64,000 bases of DNA from DATKPA01 sp051955985 (GCA_051955985.1 JBQCGD010000168.1:1-64000); one strand, 5' to 3'. Positions 7,183-16,637 are shown, numbered from the stretch's first letter. Numbers and translations are program-made. Notes: a model not told the origin generated them from the letters alone.

Positions 7183-9678
7183 GTGAAGCGTGGTGGCAAG
7201 CGGAAGTTGAAGCAGGGGGGCACGCGTGGTGCGGCTGCGCTTTGCGTCGCGATGAGCGGGGCGGCGGCGATGGGGACGACCGGGGTGACGTTGACGCCGG
7301 TGGCGTCGAATGCATACTTTGCGGGAGACGTGAATTCGTGTGCGATTGATTTAAACAATATAACGACGTACCGGGGTTATCAATTCCTGGCGTATTACAA
7401 CACGGGCCGACACATCGTCATTGCGCGGCGGCCGACGGGCGGGGGGACCTGGCAGACGTACGACAGCGGGATATCGATTTCGTCGACGTTCATCACGGAC
7501 GATCACAATGTGATTGCGATCGGGGTGGATGCGACGGGCACGATGCACATGTCGTGGAACATGCACAACGTGTCGTTGAATTATGCGATGTCGACGGCGT
7601 CGGTGCTAAATCCGTCGCTGAGTTCGATTTCATTCACGCAGTTGAACAGCAGCAATTCGCCCTCGCTGTTCCCGAGCGCGGGGAGCACGACGAACGAGGT
7701 GACTTATCCGACATTCTTCCACGTTCCGAACAGCGACAAACTGTTGTTTTCGTATCGGAACGGCGGGGCGGGCGGGGGATCGGGGAACGGCAACCAGTAC
7801 ATGGATGTTTACGACCCGGCGACGAACAGGTGGAGCCAGAGTTTTGTCATTAACGGCGAGCAGACGAGCGTCAACGCGTACTTGAACAGCCTGGTGTACA
7901 CGCCAACGGGGAACCTGTTGATGACGTGGACGTGGCGGGCGACGCCGAACTGGCAAACGAATTCGAACATCATGTTTGCGCAGTCGCCGGACAACGGGGT
8001 GACGTGGTTTCAGCAGGGGGGGGCGACGCAGTATGGGCTGCCGATTATTCAGAACGGGACGCCGGCGGAATCGGTTGGGCAGGTGATCAAGAACATTCCG
8101 CAGAACAGCAGTTTTATCAACCAGACGTCGATGGCGGCGGATGAGAAGGATCGGCCGATGGTCGCGTCGTACTGGGTGCCGACAGCGGCGACGGGGGACC
8201 CGAGCCGGAGCTATCCGGCGGGGTATGTGCAGCGGCAGTACATGCTGGCGTATTACACGGGGACGCAGTGGGCGACGTCGCAGGTCTCGAATCGGACGAG
8301 CGACACGTTCATCGATACGTCGGGGGCGGACGTGCGGGACCTGGGGCGGCCGATCGTGCTGGTGGACAAGGCGAATCGGATTCTGGTGGTGACGCGGTCG
8401 GAGGATACGGGGATGGGGTCGGCGAGCAATCCGGCGACGCCGAACAACAATGTTGTGGTGTATTACACGACGGACAGCATGACGGGCGGGGGAATGTTGC
8501 CGACGACGCTGCACTGGAAATCGGTGGCGCTGGATTCGGCGAACATGGGGATCTGGGAGCCGACGTATGATTCGGGGTTGTGGGCGGCGTCGAATCAGTT
8601 GGATTTGTTTTATGAGCCGATGGGGCTTTCGGGGCAGAGCACGGGGAATTTGTCGGTGCTGGGGTGGGATGAGGCGGCGTATTTTGCGATGACGTGGGGG
8701 AGCGCGGGGATCAGCGGGGATGGGGCGACGTGGAATACGGCGGCGATGCCGGGGAGCGTGAATTTTGTGAATGGGGCGGGGGCGTCGGGGTTCCATATCG
8801 GGGATACGGTGACATTCAATGATCATAACGGCGGGCATTACGGGGTGGGGATTTCGGGGACGGTTTTGCCGATGAGCGTGACGGTGGATAATTCGGCGGG
8901 GAATTATGTATTTTCGGGGACCGGGAGCATTGGTGGGGCGACGGGGATTATGAAGAATGGAATCGGGACGTTGACGCTTGCGACGGCGAATATATTTACG
9001 GGCGGTACGGTGGTGAACGGGGGAACGGTGGTGGTGGCGAATCCGATGGCGCTAGGGACGGGCGGATTGACGATCCATGCGGGCGGTACAGTTCAGTTGC
9101 AGGCGGGGCTGGGATCGGCGGTGGTTTTGCCGGCGGTGCAGTTGGATGGGGGGGCGGACGCGTGGGAGGGGACGCTGGACGTGGGGGGCAACAAGCTGGT
9201 GGTGCGGAATGCGGCGACGCATGCGATGACGTTGGCGACGCTGCAGAACGAGGTGGCGTACGGGGCGGCACATGGGACGGGGATCGTGAGCACGTCGCTG
9301 GCGCCGGACACTGCGCTGGCGGTTATGGATAATGCGGTGCTCGGGTTAACGACGTTTGGGGATGTGGCGGTGAACGCGAACTCGATCCTGGTTGCGCCGG
9401 AGTTGCTGGGGGATGCGAATGTGGATGGGGCGGTGGATTTGACGGATCTATCGGTGGTGCTGGACAACTTTGGGAAGGCGGAGGGGACGTGGACGTCGGG
9501 GAATTTTGACGGGGCGGGAGTGATTGATTTGTCGGATTTGTCGTTTGTGTTGAACCATTTTGGGAAGAGGTTTGCGGGGGCGCGGGTTGGGGGGAATGCG
9601 CAAGCGGCGCCGGAAGCGGGGACGCTGGGGGTGTTGGTGATGGGGGTGATGGGGCTGTTGGGGCGGCGGCGGGCGTAA
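7183..9678 (+). CDS. Surface-anchored BNR_4 protein with dockerin-like repeat and PEP-CTERM
   Basis: An 831-residue multidomain protein with a signal peptide at about residues 1-28. The BNR_4 propeller (about 40-490) shares DDHNVIAIGVDATGTMHMSW, SFINQTSMAADEKDRP and WEPTYDSGLW with the preceding gene. Next come beta-strand repeats like those in autotransporter-associated proteins (about 588-640, GIGTLTLATANIFTGGTVV). Residues 742-797 are a dockerin type I-like pair of calcium loops (GDANVDGAVDLTDL, then NFDGAGVIDLSDL). The C-terminus is a PEP-CTERM-like sorting signal (PEAGT, hydrophobic helix, GRRRA). GTG 7183 is preceded by AAGGAAGG and GGAG. Inferred role: cell-surface counterpart of the secreted paralogue, acting on the same polymer. 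No exosortase lies in the window. Confidence 0.85.
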   Translation: MKRGGKRKLKQGGTRGAAALCVAMSGAAAMGTTGVTLTPVASNAYFAGDVNSCAIDLNNITTYRGYQFLAYYNTGRHIVIARRPTGGGTWQTYDSGISISSTFITDDHNVIAIGVDATGTMHMSWNMHNVSLNYAMSTASVLNPSLSSISFTQLNSSNSPSLFPSAGSTTNEVTYPTFFHVPNSDKLLFSYRNGGAGGGSGNGNQYMDVYDPATNRWSQSFVINGEQTSVNAYLNSLVYTPTGNLLMTWTWRATPNWQTNSNIMFAQSPDNGVTWFQQGGATQYGLPIIQNGTPAESVGQVIKNIPQNSSFINQTSMAADEKDRPMVASYWVPTAATGDPSRSYPAGYVQRQYMLAYYTGTQWATSQVSNRTSDTFIDTSGADVRDLGRPIVLVDKANRILVVTRSEDTGMGSASNPATPNNNVVVYYTTDSMTGGGMLPTTLHWKSVALDSANMGIWEPTYDSGLWAASNQLDLFYEPMGLSGQSTGNLSVLGWDEAAYFAMTWGSAGISGDGATWNTAAMPGSVNFVNGAGASGFHIGDTVTFNDHNGGHYGVGISGTVLPMSVTVDNSAGNYVFSGTGSIGGATGIMKNGIGTLTLATANIFTGGTVVNGGTVVVANPMALGTGGLTIHAGGTVQLQAGLGSAVVLPAVQLDGGADAWEGTLDVGGNKLVVRNAATHAMTLATLQNEVAYGAAHGTGIVSTSLAPDTALAVMDNAVLGLTTFGDVAVNANSILVAPELLGDANVDGAVDLTDLSVVLDNFGKAEGTWTSGNFDGAGVIDLSDLSFVLNHFGKRFAGARVGGNAQAAPEAGTLGVLVMGVMGLLGRRRA

Positions 9679-9724
9679 GTTCATCAGTGGATGATTGCAA
9701 TTTGTTGATTGTTCGTCCGTGAGG

Positions 9725-9761
9725 CATGCTTCTGGCCACCGAGATTGTGGCCAGAAGCATG
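9725..9761. terminator. Perfect 15-bp hairpin between convergent genes
   Basis: Arms CATGCTTCTGGCCAC (9725-9739) and GTGGCCAGAAGCATG (9747-9761) are perfectly complementary around the 7-base loop CGAGATT. It sits between the convergent BNR_4 and GH35 genes, where a bidirectional terminator is expected. No long T-run follows on either side, so the mechanism may be stem-dependent. Confidence 0.65.
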
Positions 9762-9794
9762 GCACTCCTGGGATCGTACGCGTCGCATTGTGCT

Positions 9795-12152
9795 TCAGCG
9801 TTTGACGAGGTTGTCGCCGATGTAGATTTTGTAGTCTTTGATGCGGCCGCCGACGCCATTGGCGCCCTGGCGGGGGACGTAGCGGAAGCCGGAGATGGTT
9901 TGGGGTTTGCCGAGGTCGAGGACGAGGAAGTGGGGTTGTTTGGGTTGTGCATCGCTCCACTGGGTATGCCAGAAGCTGGTGGTTTGGCCGTCGATGGCGT
10001 TTTCGGCGGTGCCGTCTTCCTTGGCGCGTTCTTCGCTGTCGACGTAGGCGATGGTCCAGCCTTCGTGGGAGAGGGGTTTGCCGTCGGCATCGAGGAGGTC
10101 GAGTTCGGCGATGGCGGTGTAGGGCTTGTTGTCCTGGGCGTCGAGGGATTCGATGCAGAAGTAGCGGCCGGTGGCGGGGGCGGGGAGTTTCACTTCCTGG
10201 AGTGCGGTGCCGGGGGGGAAGGAGCCGGAGCAGGCGGGGGAGATTCCGGTGAGGGTGAGTTGGGATTTGGCGCGGGCTTCGTGGGAGAAGTCGCGGTCGG
10301 GGTGGAGCTCGTCGAGGATGGGTTTTTCGAGGCCTCTTATTTGGGGTTTTTCGGGACCATTGAAATCGAGCAAAACGATGTCGTTGGCGCCGGGATTGAG
10401 CCAGGGGCCGGGGAGGTACATGGTCTGGGTGGGGCCGATGCTCCAGTAGCGGCCGAGGCAGTGGCCGTTGACCCAGGCGATGCCTTTGCCCCAGGAGCGC
10501 ATGTCGAGGAAGGTGTCGGCGGGGTGATCGGTGCTGAGGGTGAAGCGGTAGTAGGCGGGCATGCGGGTGGGGGCGGTGAACGGGGTGAAGGTGGCGGACT
10601 GGTAGGGATTGTTGTCGAGAGGGAGGGGAAAGATCTGCCATTGGGCGGTGAGTTCGGCGGGAGTTCCGCCGTGCGGGGTGAATTTAACGGGGGTGTAGAG
10701 GCCTTTTTCGTCGTGGACCTCGGCGCCGAAGTTCACGCGGCCGGCGGTTTCGACGAGGATGTCGAGGGTGGCGGGATTGCTGTGCGCGGGGAGCTGGACG
10801 GTGAAATGGCGGGAACGGCGGTCCATGACGCCGAGGGGTTTGCCGTCGAGATAGACGTGGCCCCAGTCGTGGACGTCGGCGGCGGAGAGAGTGCCTTCGG
10901 GGGCGGCGGGGAGGGTGGTGCGATAGAGCATGGCGCCGTAGCCGAGGTCGTAATGTTCGAAGTGGTGGGGGGTGGCGTCGGTGAGGGCATTCGGGAGATT
11001 GTTGAAGAGGGGGGCGATCTCTGTGGGGGTGATGGCGGGGAAGCTCGTGACGGGGTTTTGTGCGGGGGGCTCGGGGAGTTTTTCGCCGGGGAGGAGGTAC
11101 TTGGAGATGAGCTCGCGGGTCCTGGTGAATTTGTCGGTGACCCAGCCGGCTTCGGAGATGGGGGCGTCGTAGTCGTAGCTGGAGGTGTCGGGTTTGAAGG
11201 GGCGGTCGGCGCCGGCCCAGAGGCCGAAGCTGGTGCCGCCGTGGGCCATGTAGATAGAGAAGGAGCGGTCGTTTTTGAGCATGTATTCGAGGTCGGAGAG
11301 GTAGCGGTCCATGTTGCCGGTGTGGTGGGGGCTGCCCCAGGTGTCGAACCAGCCGGGGTAGAATTCGCCGCACATGAGGGGGCCTTTGGGGAGGATTTTG
11401 CGGAGGGCGGCGAAGGCGCCGGCGGGATCGGAGCCGAAGTTGACGACAGGGAAGAGGTCGTCGCGGTAGCCGTCTTTGAGGTGCTGGACGGGGTTGCAGG
11501 CGAAGAGGGGGACGTTGAAGCCGGAGTCGATGAGTGTTTGGCGGAGTTCGCCCATGTACTGGGAATCTTTGCCGTAGAAGCCGTACTCGTTTTCGACCTG
11601 GACCATGAGGATGGGGCCGCCGCGGGTGATTTGGAGGGGGGCGAGTTCCTGTCCGACGTGGTGGAGGTATTCCTTGACGGCGGCCATGTAGCGGGGGTCG
11701 CGGGTGCGGAGCTTGATGCCGTCGTCTTTGAGGAGCCACCAGGGGAAGCCGCCCATTTCCCATTCGGCGCAGGCGTAGGGGCCGGGGCGGAGGATGACCC
11801 AGAGGCCTTCCTGCTGGGCGATGCGGCAGAATTCGGCGATGTCGGCCTGACCGGAGAAGTTGAATTCGCCGGGTTTGGGTTCGTGCATGTTCCAGAAGAG
11901 ATAGGCACAGACGGTGTTGAGGCCCATGGCGCGGGCCATGCGAAGGCGGTGACGCCAGTATTCGCGGGGGACGCGCGCGGCGTGGATTTCACCGCAGCGG
12001 ATCTGGAGGCGTTGACCGTCGAGGAGGAAGTCGGTGTCGCCGATGGCGAAGGTGTGGGCGGGGGCCGGCGCGGCGGGGGCGTCGGCGGCCTTGGAGAGCG
12101 CGGCGGGTGCGAGGAGTGCGAGGGCCAGGAGGCATTGAACGGCGGAACGCAT
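9795..12152 (-). CDS. Secreted GH35 beta-galactosidase with C-terminal discoidin-like domain
   Basis: A 785-residue exported glycosidase with a signal peptide at about residues 1-23. The GH35 TIM barrel contains RCGEIHAARVPREYW and the family signature GGPILMVQVENEYG, with acid/base Glu189 and nucleophile Glu263 in CGEFYPGWFD. Beta-sandwich jelly-roll domains follow (about 400-630). Residues about 645-785 resemble an F5/8-type C carbohydrate-binding domain (GRYFCIESLDAQ, AIDGQTTSFWHT). It would remove terminal beta-galactose outside the cytoplasm. It is transcribed divergently from the sodium symporter gene; the shared 200-base gap carries a perfect palindrome (12273-12285). Confidence 0.9.
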   Translation of the reverse strand: MRSAVQCLLALALLAPAALSKAADAPAAPAPAHTFAIGDTDFLLDGQRLQIRCGEIHAARVPREYWRHRLRMARAMGLNTVCAYLFWNMHEPKPGEFNFSGQADIAEFCRIAQQEGLWVILRPGPYACAEWEMGGFPWWLLKDDGIKLRTRDPRYMAAVKEYLHHVGQELAPLQITRGGPILMVQVENEYGFYGKDSQYMGELRQTLIDSGFNVPLFACNPVQHLKDGYRDDLFPVVNFGSDPAGAFAALRKILPKGPLMCGEFYPGWFDTWGSPHHTGNMDRYLSDLEYMLKNDRSFSIYMAHGGTSFGLWAGADRPFKPDTSSYDYDAPISEAGWVTDKFTRTRELISKYLLPGEKLPEPPAQNPVTSFPAITPTEIAPLFNNLPNALTDATPHHFEHYDLGYGAMLYRTTLPAAPEGTLSAADVHDWGHVYLDGKPLGVMDRRSRHFTVQLPAHSNPATLDILVETAGRVNFGAEVHDEKGLYTPVKFTPHGGTPAELTAQWQIFPLPLDNNPYQSATFTPFTAPTRMPAYYRFTLSTDHPADTFLDMRSWGKGIAWVNGHCLGRYWSIGPTQTMYLPGPWLNPGANDIVLLDFNGPEKPQIRGLEKPILDELHPDRDFSHEARAKSQLTLTGISPACSGSFPPGTALQEVKLPAPATGRYFCIESLDAQDNKPYTAIAELDLLDADGKPLSHEGWTIAYVDSEERAKEDGTAENAIDGQTTSFWHTQWSDAQPKQPHFLVLDLGKPQTISGFRYVPRQGANGVGGRIKDYKIYIGDNLVKR

Positions 12153-12272
12153 GGTTGGATCCTTCGGCAGTGGGGAAGCAGGAGCATGTGAAACGCGTGA
12201 GGAGCGGATTCTAGCGATGAGAGGGGCGGAGTTGAAGGCGAGTGGGGAAGGATGGATATCGTCAATAAGGAG

Positions 12273-12285
12273 CTGTAATTTACAG
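12273..12285. promoter_or_regulatory. Palindromic operator candidate CTGTAATTTACAG
   Basis: A perfect palindrome with arms CTGTAA and TTACAG around one central T lies in the divergent GH35/symporter intergenic region. It shares the TGTAAT core with the putative operators of the two LacI genes. It could co-regulate both genes. TAGAAT at 12322-12327 is a possible -10 for the symporter gene. Confidence 0.4.
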
Positions 12286-12352
12286 GTTGGTGCGAGGCTG
12301 CAAATGGCGGGGGTAAAAGACTAGAATGGCGTGAACTCCCGGGAACGGCCGC

Positions 12353-14245
12353 ATGGGCATGCGGACGTTGCAGGCAATTGATGATTTTTCGACGCCCCCG
12401 ACCGCTCTGGGGATTCGTGCGGAGCCTTTCAGCGGAATGCTATCCAGCTACGATTATTTCATCGTCGGGATTTACCTGGTGTTCCTGGCGTCAACGGGAT
12501 TGGTGTTCAAGCGGTTCAACAAGAACACGACGGATTATTTTGCGGGGGGATTCCGGATGTCGTGGTGGCTGGTGGGGACGTCGGTGCTGATCACGAACGT
12601 GTCGTGCTGGCTGTTCACGGGGGCGTCGGAGATTGCGTACGACTACGGGTGGCTGATCCTGGCGGCGGTGTATTTCAACGACCTGATCGGGTTCGCGCTG
12701 GCGGCGTTGTATTTTGCGCCGCGGTTCCGGCAACTGCGCGTGGTGACGTCGATCGATGCGGTGCGGATGCGTTTCGGGCGGGTGAATGAACAGTTTTTCA
12801 ACTGGATCCAGATTCTGACGGCGTTTCTGCAGAGCGCGGTGGGGCTGGTGGGGCTCTCGGTGATATTGTCGACGGTGCTGCGGGTGGACCAGGAGTCGGT
12901 GATTGTTGCAACGGGGGGCGTGGTGCTGCTGATTGCGCTGCTGGGGGGGAGCTGGGGAGTCGCGGGGAGCGGGTTTGTGCAGCTCACAATGCTGACGGCG
13001 ATGACGCTGGTGGTGGCGGTGATGACACTGGTGCGCCTGGGGGGCGTGCACGCGTTCCTGGCGCAGATACCGCCAGACCACTGGGAGATTTTCAAGCCGG
13101 CGGGATCGACGAAATATGACTGGGTATTCATCGTGACGGGGTGGCTGGCGTCGCTGATCTGGCGGAACAACCTTGGGGTGACGTGGCGGTACGTGCCGGC
13201 ACGGGATTCGGAGCATGCGCGGAAGGCGGCGCTGGTGCCGGTGATGGGGTACCTGATATTGCCGCTGTTCTGGTTTATTCCGCCGCTGGCGGCGCACACG
13301 CTGGTGCCGACGCTGGCGCGGGATTTTCCATCGATGAATCCAGGGGAGGCGTCGTATTTTGCGGTATGCAAGCTGGTATTGCCGCAGGGGCTGATGGGGT
13401 TGATGGTGGCGACGATGCTGTCGGTGACGATGGGGGGGATGGACGTGGCGTTGAACAAGAACGCGGCGATATTTGTGAAGAATTTTTACAAGCCGGTGCT
13501 GCGAAAGAATGCGTCGGACCGGGAATTGTTTGTGGCGGGGTGGGTGGCGACGCTGGTATCCGGGATGTTGACGATACTGGCGGCGACGCTGTTCACGGGG
13601 GAGGGGAAGGCGTCGTTGTTTGATTTGTACCAGTATTTGAACGCATACCTGTGGATGCCGGTGGGGGTGACGCTGGCGCTGGCGATGTGGGTGAAACATT
13701 CGCCGCGGTGGGCGGCGTGGGGGACGGTGGTGTGGGGCGTGATGTTGTCGGTGTTTTTGTACGAGGTGCTGCCGATGGCGGCGGTGGGGCGTGTGTGTGT
13801 GCCGGTGCTGGGGGAGCGTTTTTACGGGTACCTGGTGAGCAACAAGTTTGCGGCGACAAATTTTCTGGCGATTCCGTTGACGGCGCTGTTCTTTTTGGGC
13901 ACAAAGGCGTTCTACAAGCCGGCGCAGCACAAGTCGTATGAGCGGCAGGTGGAGCGATTTTTCCGGCGGATGGAGACGCCGGTGGATTTTGAGCGGGAGG
14001 TGGGGCACGACAATTCACGGGCGCAGGCACTGGTGCTGAGCCGGGTGATGGGAGTGTACGCGGTGCTGGTGTCGCTGATACTGCTGGTTCCGAATACAGC
14101 GGAGGGGCGCGTGGGGATTGGCGCGTGTGCGGGGGGTATGTTTGTGATTGCGGGGGGGATGCGGCTGTATGCGCGGCATCTTGGGCGCAAGGGGCCGCAG
14201 GTTGAGAAGCCGCAAGCAGAGCCAGTGGCGGCAATGCGGGCGTGA
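12353..14245 (+). CDS. Sodium:solute symporter (SSS family), likely sugar transporter
   Basis: A 630-residue inner-membrane protein with about 13-14 hydrophobic segments. The SSS-type start of the first helix is DYFIVGIYLVFLASTGLVFKR, followed by TTDYFAGGFRMSWWLVGTS and the conserved SEIAYDYGW region. It imports a small solute with sodium, here probably a mono- or oligosaccharide released by the neighbouring glycosidases. The start is uncertain: ATG 12353 has no good Shine-Dalgarno, and a Met at 12437 lies closer to the first helix. It is probably co-transcribed with the GH43-like gene 14 bases downstream. Confidence 0.85.
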   Translation: MGMRTLQAIDDFSTPPTALGIRAEPFSGMLSSYDYFIVGIYLVFLASTGLVFKRFNKNTTDYFAGGFRMSWWLVGTSVLITNVSCWLFTGASEIAYDYGWLILAAVYFNDLIGFALAALYFAPRFRQLRVVTSIDAVRMRFGRVNEQFFNWIQILTAFLQSAVGLVGLSVILSTVLRVDQESVIVATGGVVLLIALLGGSWGVAGSGFVQLTMLTAMTLVVAVMTLVRLGGVHAFLAQIPPDHWEIFKPAGSTKYDWVFIVTGWLASLIWRNNLGVTWRYVPARDSEHARKAALVPVMGYLILPLFWFIPPLAAHTLVPTLARDFPSMNPGEASYFAVCKLVLPQGLMGLMVATMLSVTMGGMDVALNKNAAIFVKNFYKPVLRKNASDRELFVAGWVATLVSGMLTILAATLFTGEGKASLFDLYQYLNAYLWMPVGVTLALAMWVKHSPRWAAWGTVVWGVMLSVFLYEVLPMAAVGRVCVPVLGERFYGYLVSNKFAATNFLAIPLTALFFLGTKAFYKPAQHKSYERQVERFFRRMETPVDFEREVGHDNSRAQALVLSRVMGVYAVLVSLILLVPNTAEGRVGIGACAGGMFVIAGGMRLYARHLGRKGPQVEKPQAEPVAAMRA

Positions 14246-14259
14246 GAAAAGGAAGCAAG

Positions 14260-15336
14260 ATGGCAGGAGCAATGACGATGAACGTGAAGAGCTGGTGTGT
14301 GGCAGTGGTGCTTGCGGCCGCGGGGATGGTAGGGTCGAAAGGGTATGCGGAGACGGGGGCGACGCTGCCGAAGGAGGACCGGATCGTGCCGGGTGCGTTG
14401 TGGCCGGACGATCGTGGGCAGCACATCCAGGCGCACGGCGGAGGGATTTTGAAGCACGACGGGGTGTACTACTGGTTCGGGGAACAGCGGGAGCGGGGCC
14501 TGGACCAGAGCAAGCGGTATGTGAGCTGTTATTCGTCGACGGACCTGGTGCACTGGAAGTTCCTGGGGAACCCGCTGGAACTGGGGAACGTGGAGCATTT
14601 TGAGGGGCGCTGGGTGCTGGAGCGGCCGAAGGTGTTTTACAACGAGAAGACGAAGAAATTCGTGATGTACATGCACATCGACGGGCCGGTGGGGAATGAT
14701 CGCGGATATGCGTTTGCGCGGGTGGGGGTGGCGACGAGCGACAAGGTGAACGGCCCGTACCAGTACGTGCGGTCGTTCCGGCCGCTGGGGCATCAGTCGC
14801 GGGACATCGGGCAGTTTGTGGATGATGACGGGACGGCGTACCTGATTTTTGAGGACCGGCCGTACGGGTTTCGCATTGCGCGGCTCTCGGCGGATTACAT
14901 GGATGTCGAGAAGGAGGTGTGCCTGATTCCGGAGCACATGGAAGGGGGGGCGGTGGTGCATTACCAGGGGTTGTATTACGTGGTGGGGTCGGAGCTGACG
15001 GGGTGGAATCCGAATCCGAACAAGTATGCGACGGCGAAGTCGCTGGAGGGGCCATGGTCGGAGTTCAAGGACATTGCGCCGCCGGCGACGAAGACGTACG
15101 GATCGCAGTCGACGATGATGCTGAAGGTGGTGGGGACGAAGGGGACGGTGGTGATCTTTATGGGGGATCTATGGCATCCGTCGCAGCAGTGGAACTCGCG
15201 GTATTTGTGGATGCCGCTGGAGATCGGGGAGGGGAAGCTGTGGTTGCCGGAGCCGCGGCCGTGGCGGCTGGATGTGCGGACGGGAGAGTCGGTTATCGAG
15301 GAGGGGGCATCGCCGAAGGCGGCGCCGAGGCGGTGA
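14260..15336 (+). CDS. Secreted GH43-like enzyme (beta-1,3-galactanase/arabinosidase group)
   Basis: A 358-residue exported protein with a signal peptide to about residue 29. The five-bladed GH43-type propeller begins with IQAHGGGILKHDGVYYWFGE, then ERPKVFYNEKTKKFVMYMH and SRDIGQFVDDDGTAYLIFED. The AHGGGI opening and the DxDGTAYL motif are typical of the GH43 group containing exo-beta-1,3-galactanases; arabinofuranosidases are in the same family. ATG 14260 is chosen because AAAGGAAG precedes it at good spacing; the open frame begins at a GTG that overlaps the symporter stop codon. It ends 19 bases from the convergent ROK gene. Confidence 0.75.
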   Translation: MAGAMTMNVKSWCVAVVLAAAGMVGSKGYAETGATLPKEDRIVPGALWPDDRGQHIQAHGGGILKHDGVYYWFGEQRERGLDQSKRYVSCYSSTDLVHWKFLGNPLELGNVEHFEGRWVLERPKVFYNEKTKKFVMYMHIDGPVGNDRGYAFARVGVATSDKVNGPYQYVRSFRPLGHQSRDIGQFVDDDGTAYLIFEDRPYGFRIARLSADYMDVEKEVCLIPEHMEGGAVVHYQGLYYVVGSELTGWNPNPNKYATAKSLEGPWSEFKDIAPPATKTYGSQSTMMLKVVGTKGTVVIFMGDLWHPSQQWNSRYLWMPLEIGEGKLWLPEPRPWRLDVRTGESVIEEGASPKAAPRR

Positions 15337-15355
15337 CGGGGGAAGCTGCGGGTCA

Positions 15356-16513
15356 TCAGGATTCGGAGTTTTCGTTCCGGAGGATGATGCGTTCGATGCC
15401 GGCCATGATGAGGCCGCGGATGCGGCGTCGGGGAGCGAAATGGCATTCGACGGTGCCGAAGCGTCCCCAGAGGGTGGCGGCCTTGACGCGGACGGCGAGG
15501 TACTCGTGGATTTCAGCGGGGAGCTCGTGGAGCGACCCGGTGATGGTGACGTGGTGGAGGCCGAGGACGTTGAGCGCGCTGCCGATGGTGGTGCCGGCGG
15601 CATCGAGGGCGTGCTGGAGCCAGGGTTCGAGGCCGTGTTGTTTGACATGCTGGATCACGCGTTCCCAGCGATAGCTGCCGGAACCTTTGGGGAGGCTTTG
15701 GAAGAGGCCTTTGCGGGAGACGAGGGTTTCAACGCAGCCGACGGCGCCGCAGCCGCAGCGGCGGTCATTGCCGATGACCTGGTTGTGGCCGATTTCGCTG
15801 TTGAAGGGGAGGGAGGTTTTGTAGAGCTGCCCGCCGATGACGGCAGCGCCGCCGAGGCCGTGGCTGAAATCGACGAGGAGGAAATCATGGTCGCGGCCGC
15901 GCCGCCACGCGAGTTCGCCGAGGGCGAGGGCCTGGATTTCCTGGACGAGGAGGACGGGGGCGGCGCTCAAGGGACGGAGGAGGGCACGGAAGTCCTGGCG
16001 TTCGGTCCAGTGGAGGTTGGGGGAGAAGAGGACGCTGCCGGCGTCCTGGTCGACAATGCCGGGGGTGCTGATGAGGATGCCCCAGAGTTTTCCGGCGAGT
16101 TGTTTTGCGGCGGCGGCTTGGAGCTGTGCAGCCCATCCGGAGGCGGTGTTGGGGGTATCGAACTCGATGTCCCAGCGATCGTCTTCGCGAAAGCCAAGGG
16201 GTTTGAGGGTGGCGCGGGTGTGGGTGACGCCGAGCTGAACCAGGAGGAGACGGGGGCGGCTTTCATCGAGGCGGAGAAGCTGGCCGGGGCGACCGACGCG
16301 GGTAGCGCTTTGGGGGGCCTCGACGGATTCGAGGATGCGCTCGTCGACAAGGCGGTCTACAATCTTGCCCGCGGTGACGGGGCTGGTGCCAACGGCCTTG
16401 GCGAGCTCCGCCCGTGAAGCAGACGGTGCATGCATGAGGTATTGAACGATGGAGCGGCGGTTCAGAAACCGGAGCGTTGAGGGGGTAGCAGCAGTTTTCA
16501 TAAAGCTGTTCAT
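15356..16513 (-). CDS. ROK-family transcriptional regulator
   Basis: A 385-residue NagC/XylR-type regulator. The N-terminal winged helix (about 14-75: RRSIVQYLMHAPSASRAELA, SPVTAGKIVDRLVDERILES) is joined to a ROK kinase-like domain with the zinc motif CGCGAVGCVE and the preceding EIGHN. It is transcribed divergently from araA with a 159-base gap and is therefore the likely controller of the arabinose operon, responding to a sugar or sugar phosphate. A second Met four residues downstream (16501) is an alternative start. Whether it represses or activates cannot be told from the sequence. Confidence 0.88.
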   Translation of the reverse strand: MNSFMKTAATPSTLRFLNRRSIVQYLMHAPSASRAELAKAVGTSPVTAGKIVDRLVDERILESVEAPQSATRVGRPGQLLRLDESRPRLLLVQLGVTHTRATLKPLGFREDDRWDIEFDTPNTASGWAAQLQAAAAKQLAGKLWGILISTPGIVDQDAGSVLFSPNLHWTERQDFRALLRPLSAAPVLLVQEIQALALGELAWRRGRDHDFLLVDFSHGLGGAAVIGGQLYKTSLPFNSEIGHNQVIGNDRRCGCGAVGCVETLVSRKGLFQSLPKGSGSYRWERVIQHVKQHGLEPWLQHALDAAGTTIGSALNVLGLHHVTITGSLHELPAEIHEYLAVRVKAATLWGRFGTVECHFAPRRRIRGLIMAGIERIILRNENSES

Positions 16514-16608
16514 CCTCTGGAATCAGGCGAATGTCAAGTGGATTTGGAAGTTTCAGAGAAGAGTTTTGACGCAGGCGGCGCAGGAACTTAGGTGTTCGCA
16601 TAATGGTC

Positions 16609-16637
16609 TTGACGCTGCTGTGGTGATTTAATAAACT
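16609..16637 (+). promoter_or_regulatory. Sigma70-type promoter of the araABD operon
   Basis: TTGACG (16609-16614) and TAAACT (16632-16637) are exactly 17 bases apart in the divergent ROK/araA gap. Downstream lie AT-rich bases and a strong GGAGGAG Shine-Dalgarno (16658-16664) 8 bases before araA ATG. Confidence 0.55.

Noticed and set aside
9726..12191. 821-residue + strand reading frame opposite the GH35 gene
   Set aside because: Low-complexity Gly/Val/Glu-rich shadow of a real GH35 gene. Same reasoning rejects the 1388-residue frame at 39997-44163 (- strand) and the 740-residue frame at 34738-36960 (+ strand).
16590..16620. dif-like half site (CGCATAATG) near araA
   Set aside because: Only the XerC-like half resembles known dif sites; no TTATGTTAAAT-type second arm at the right spacing. 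It also lies far from the skew switch.
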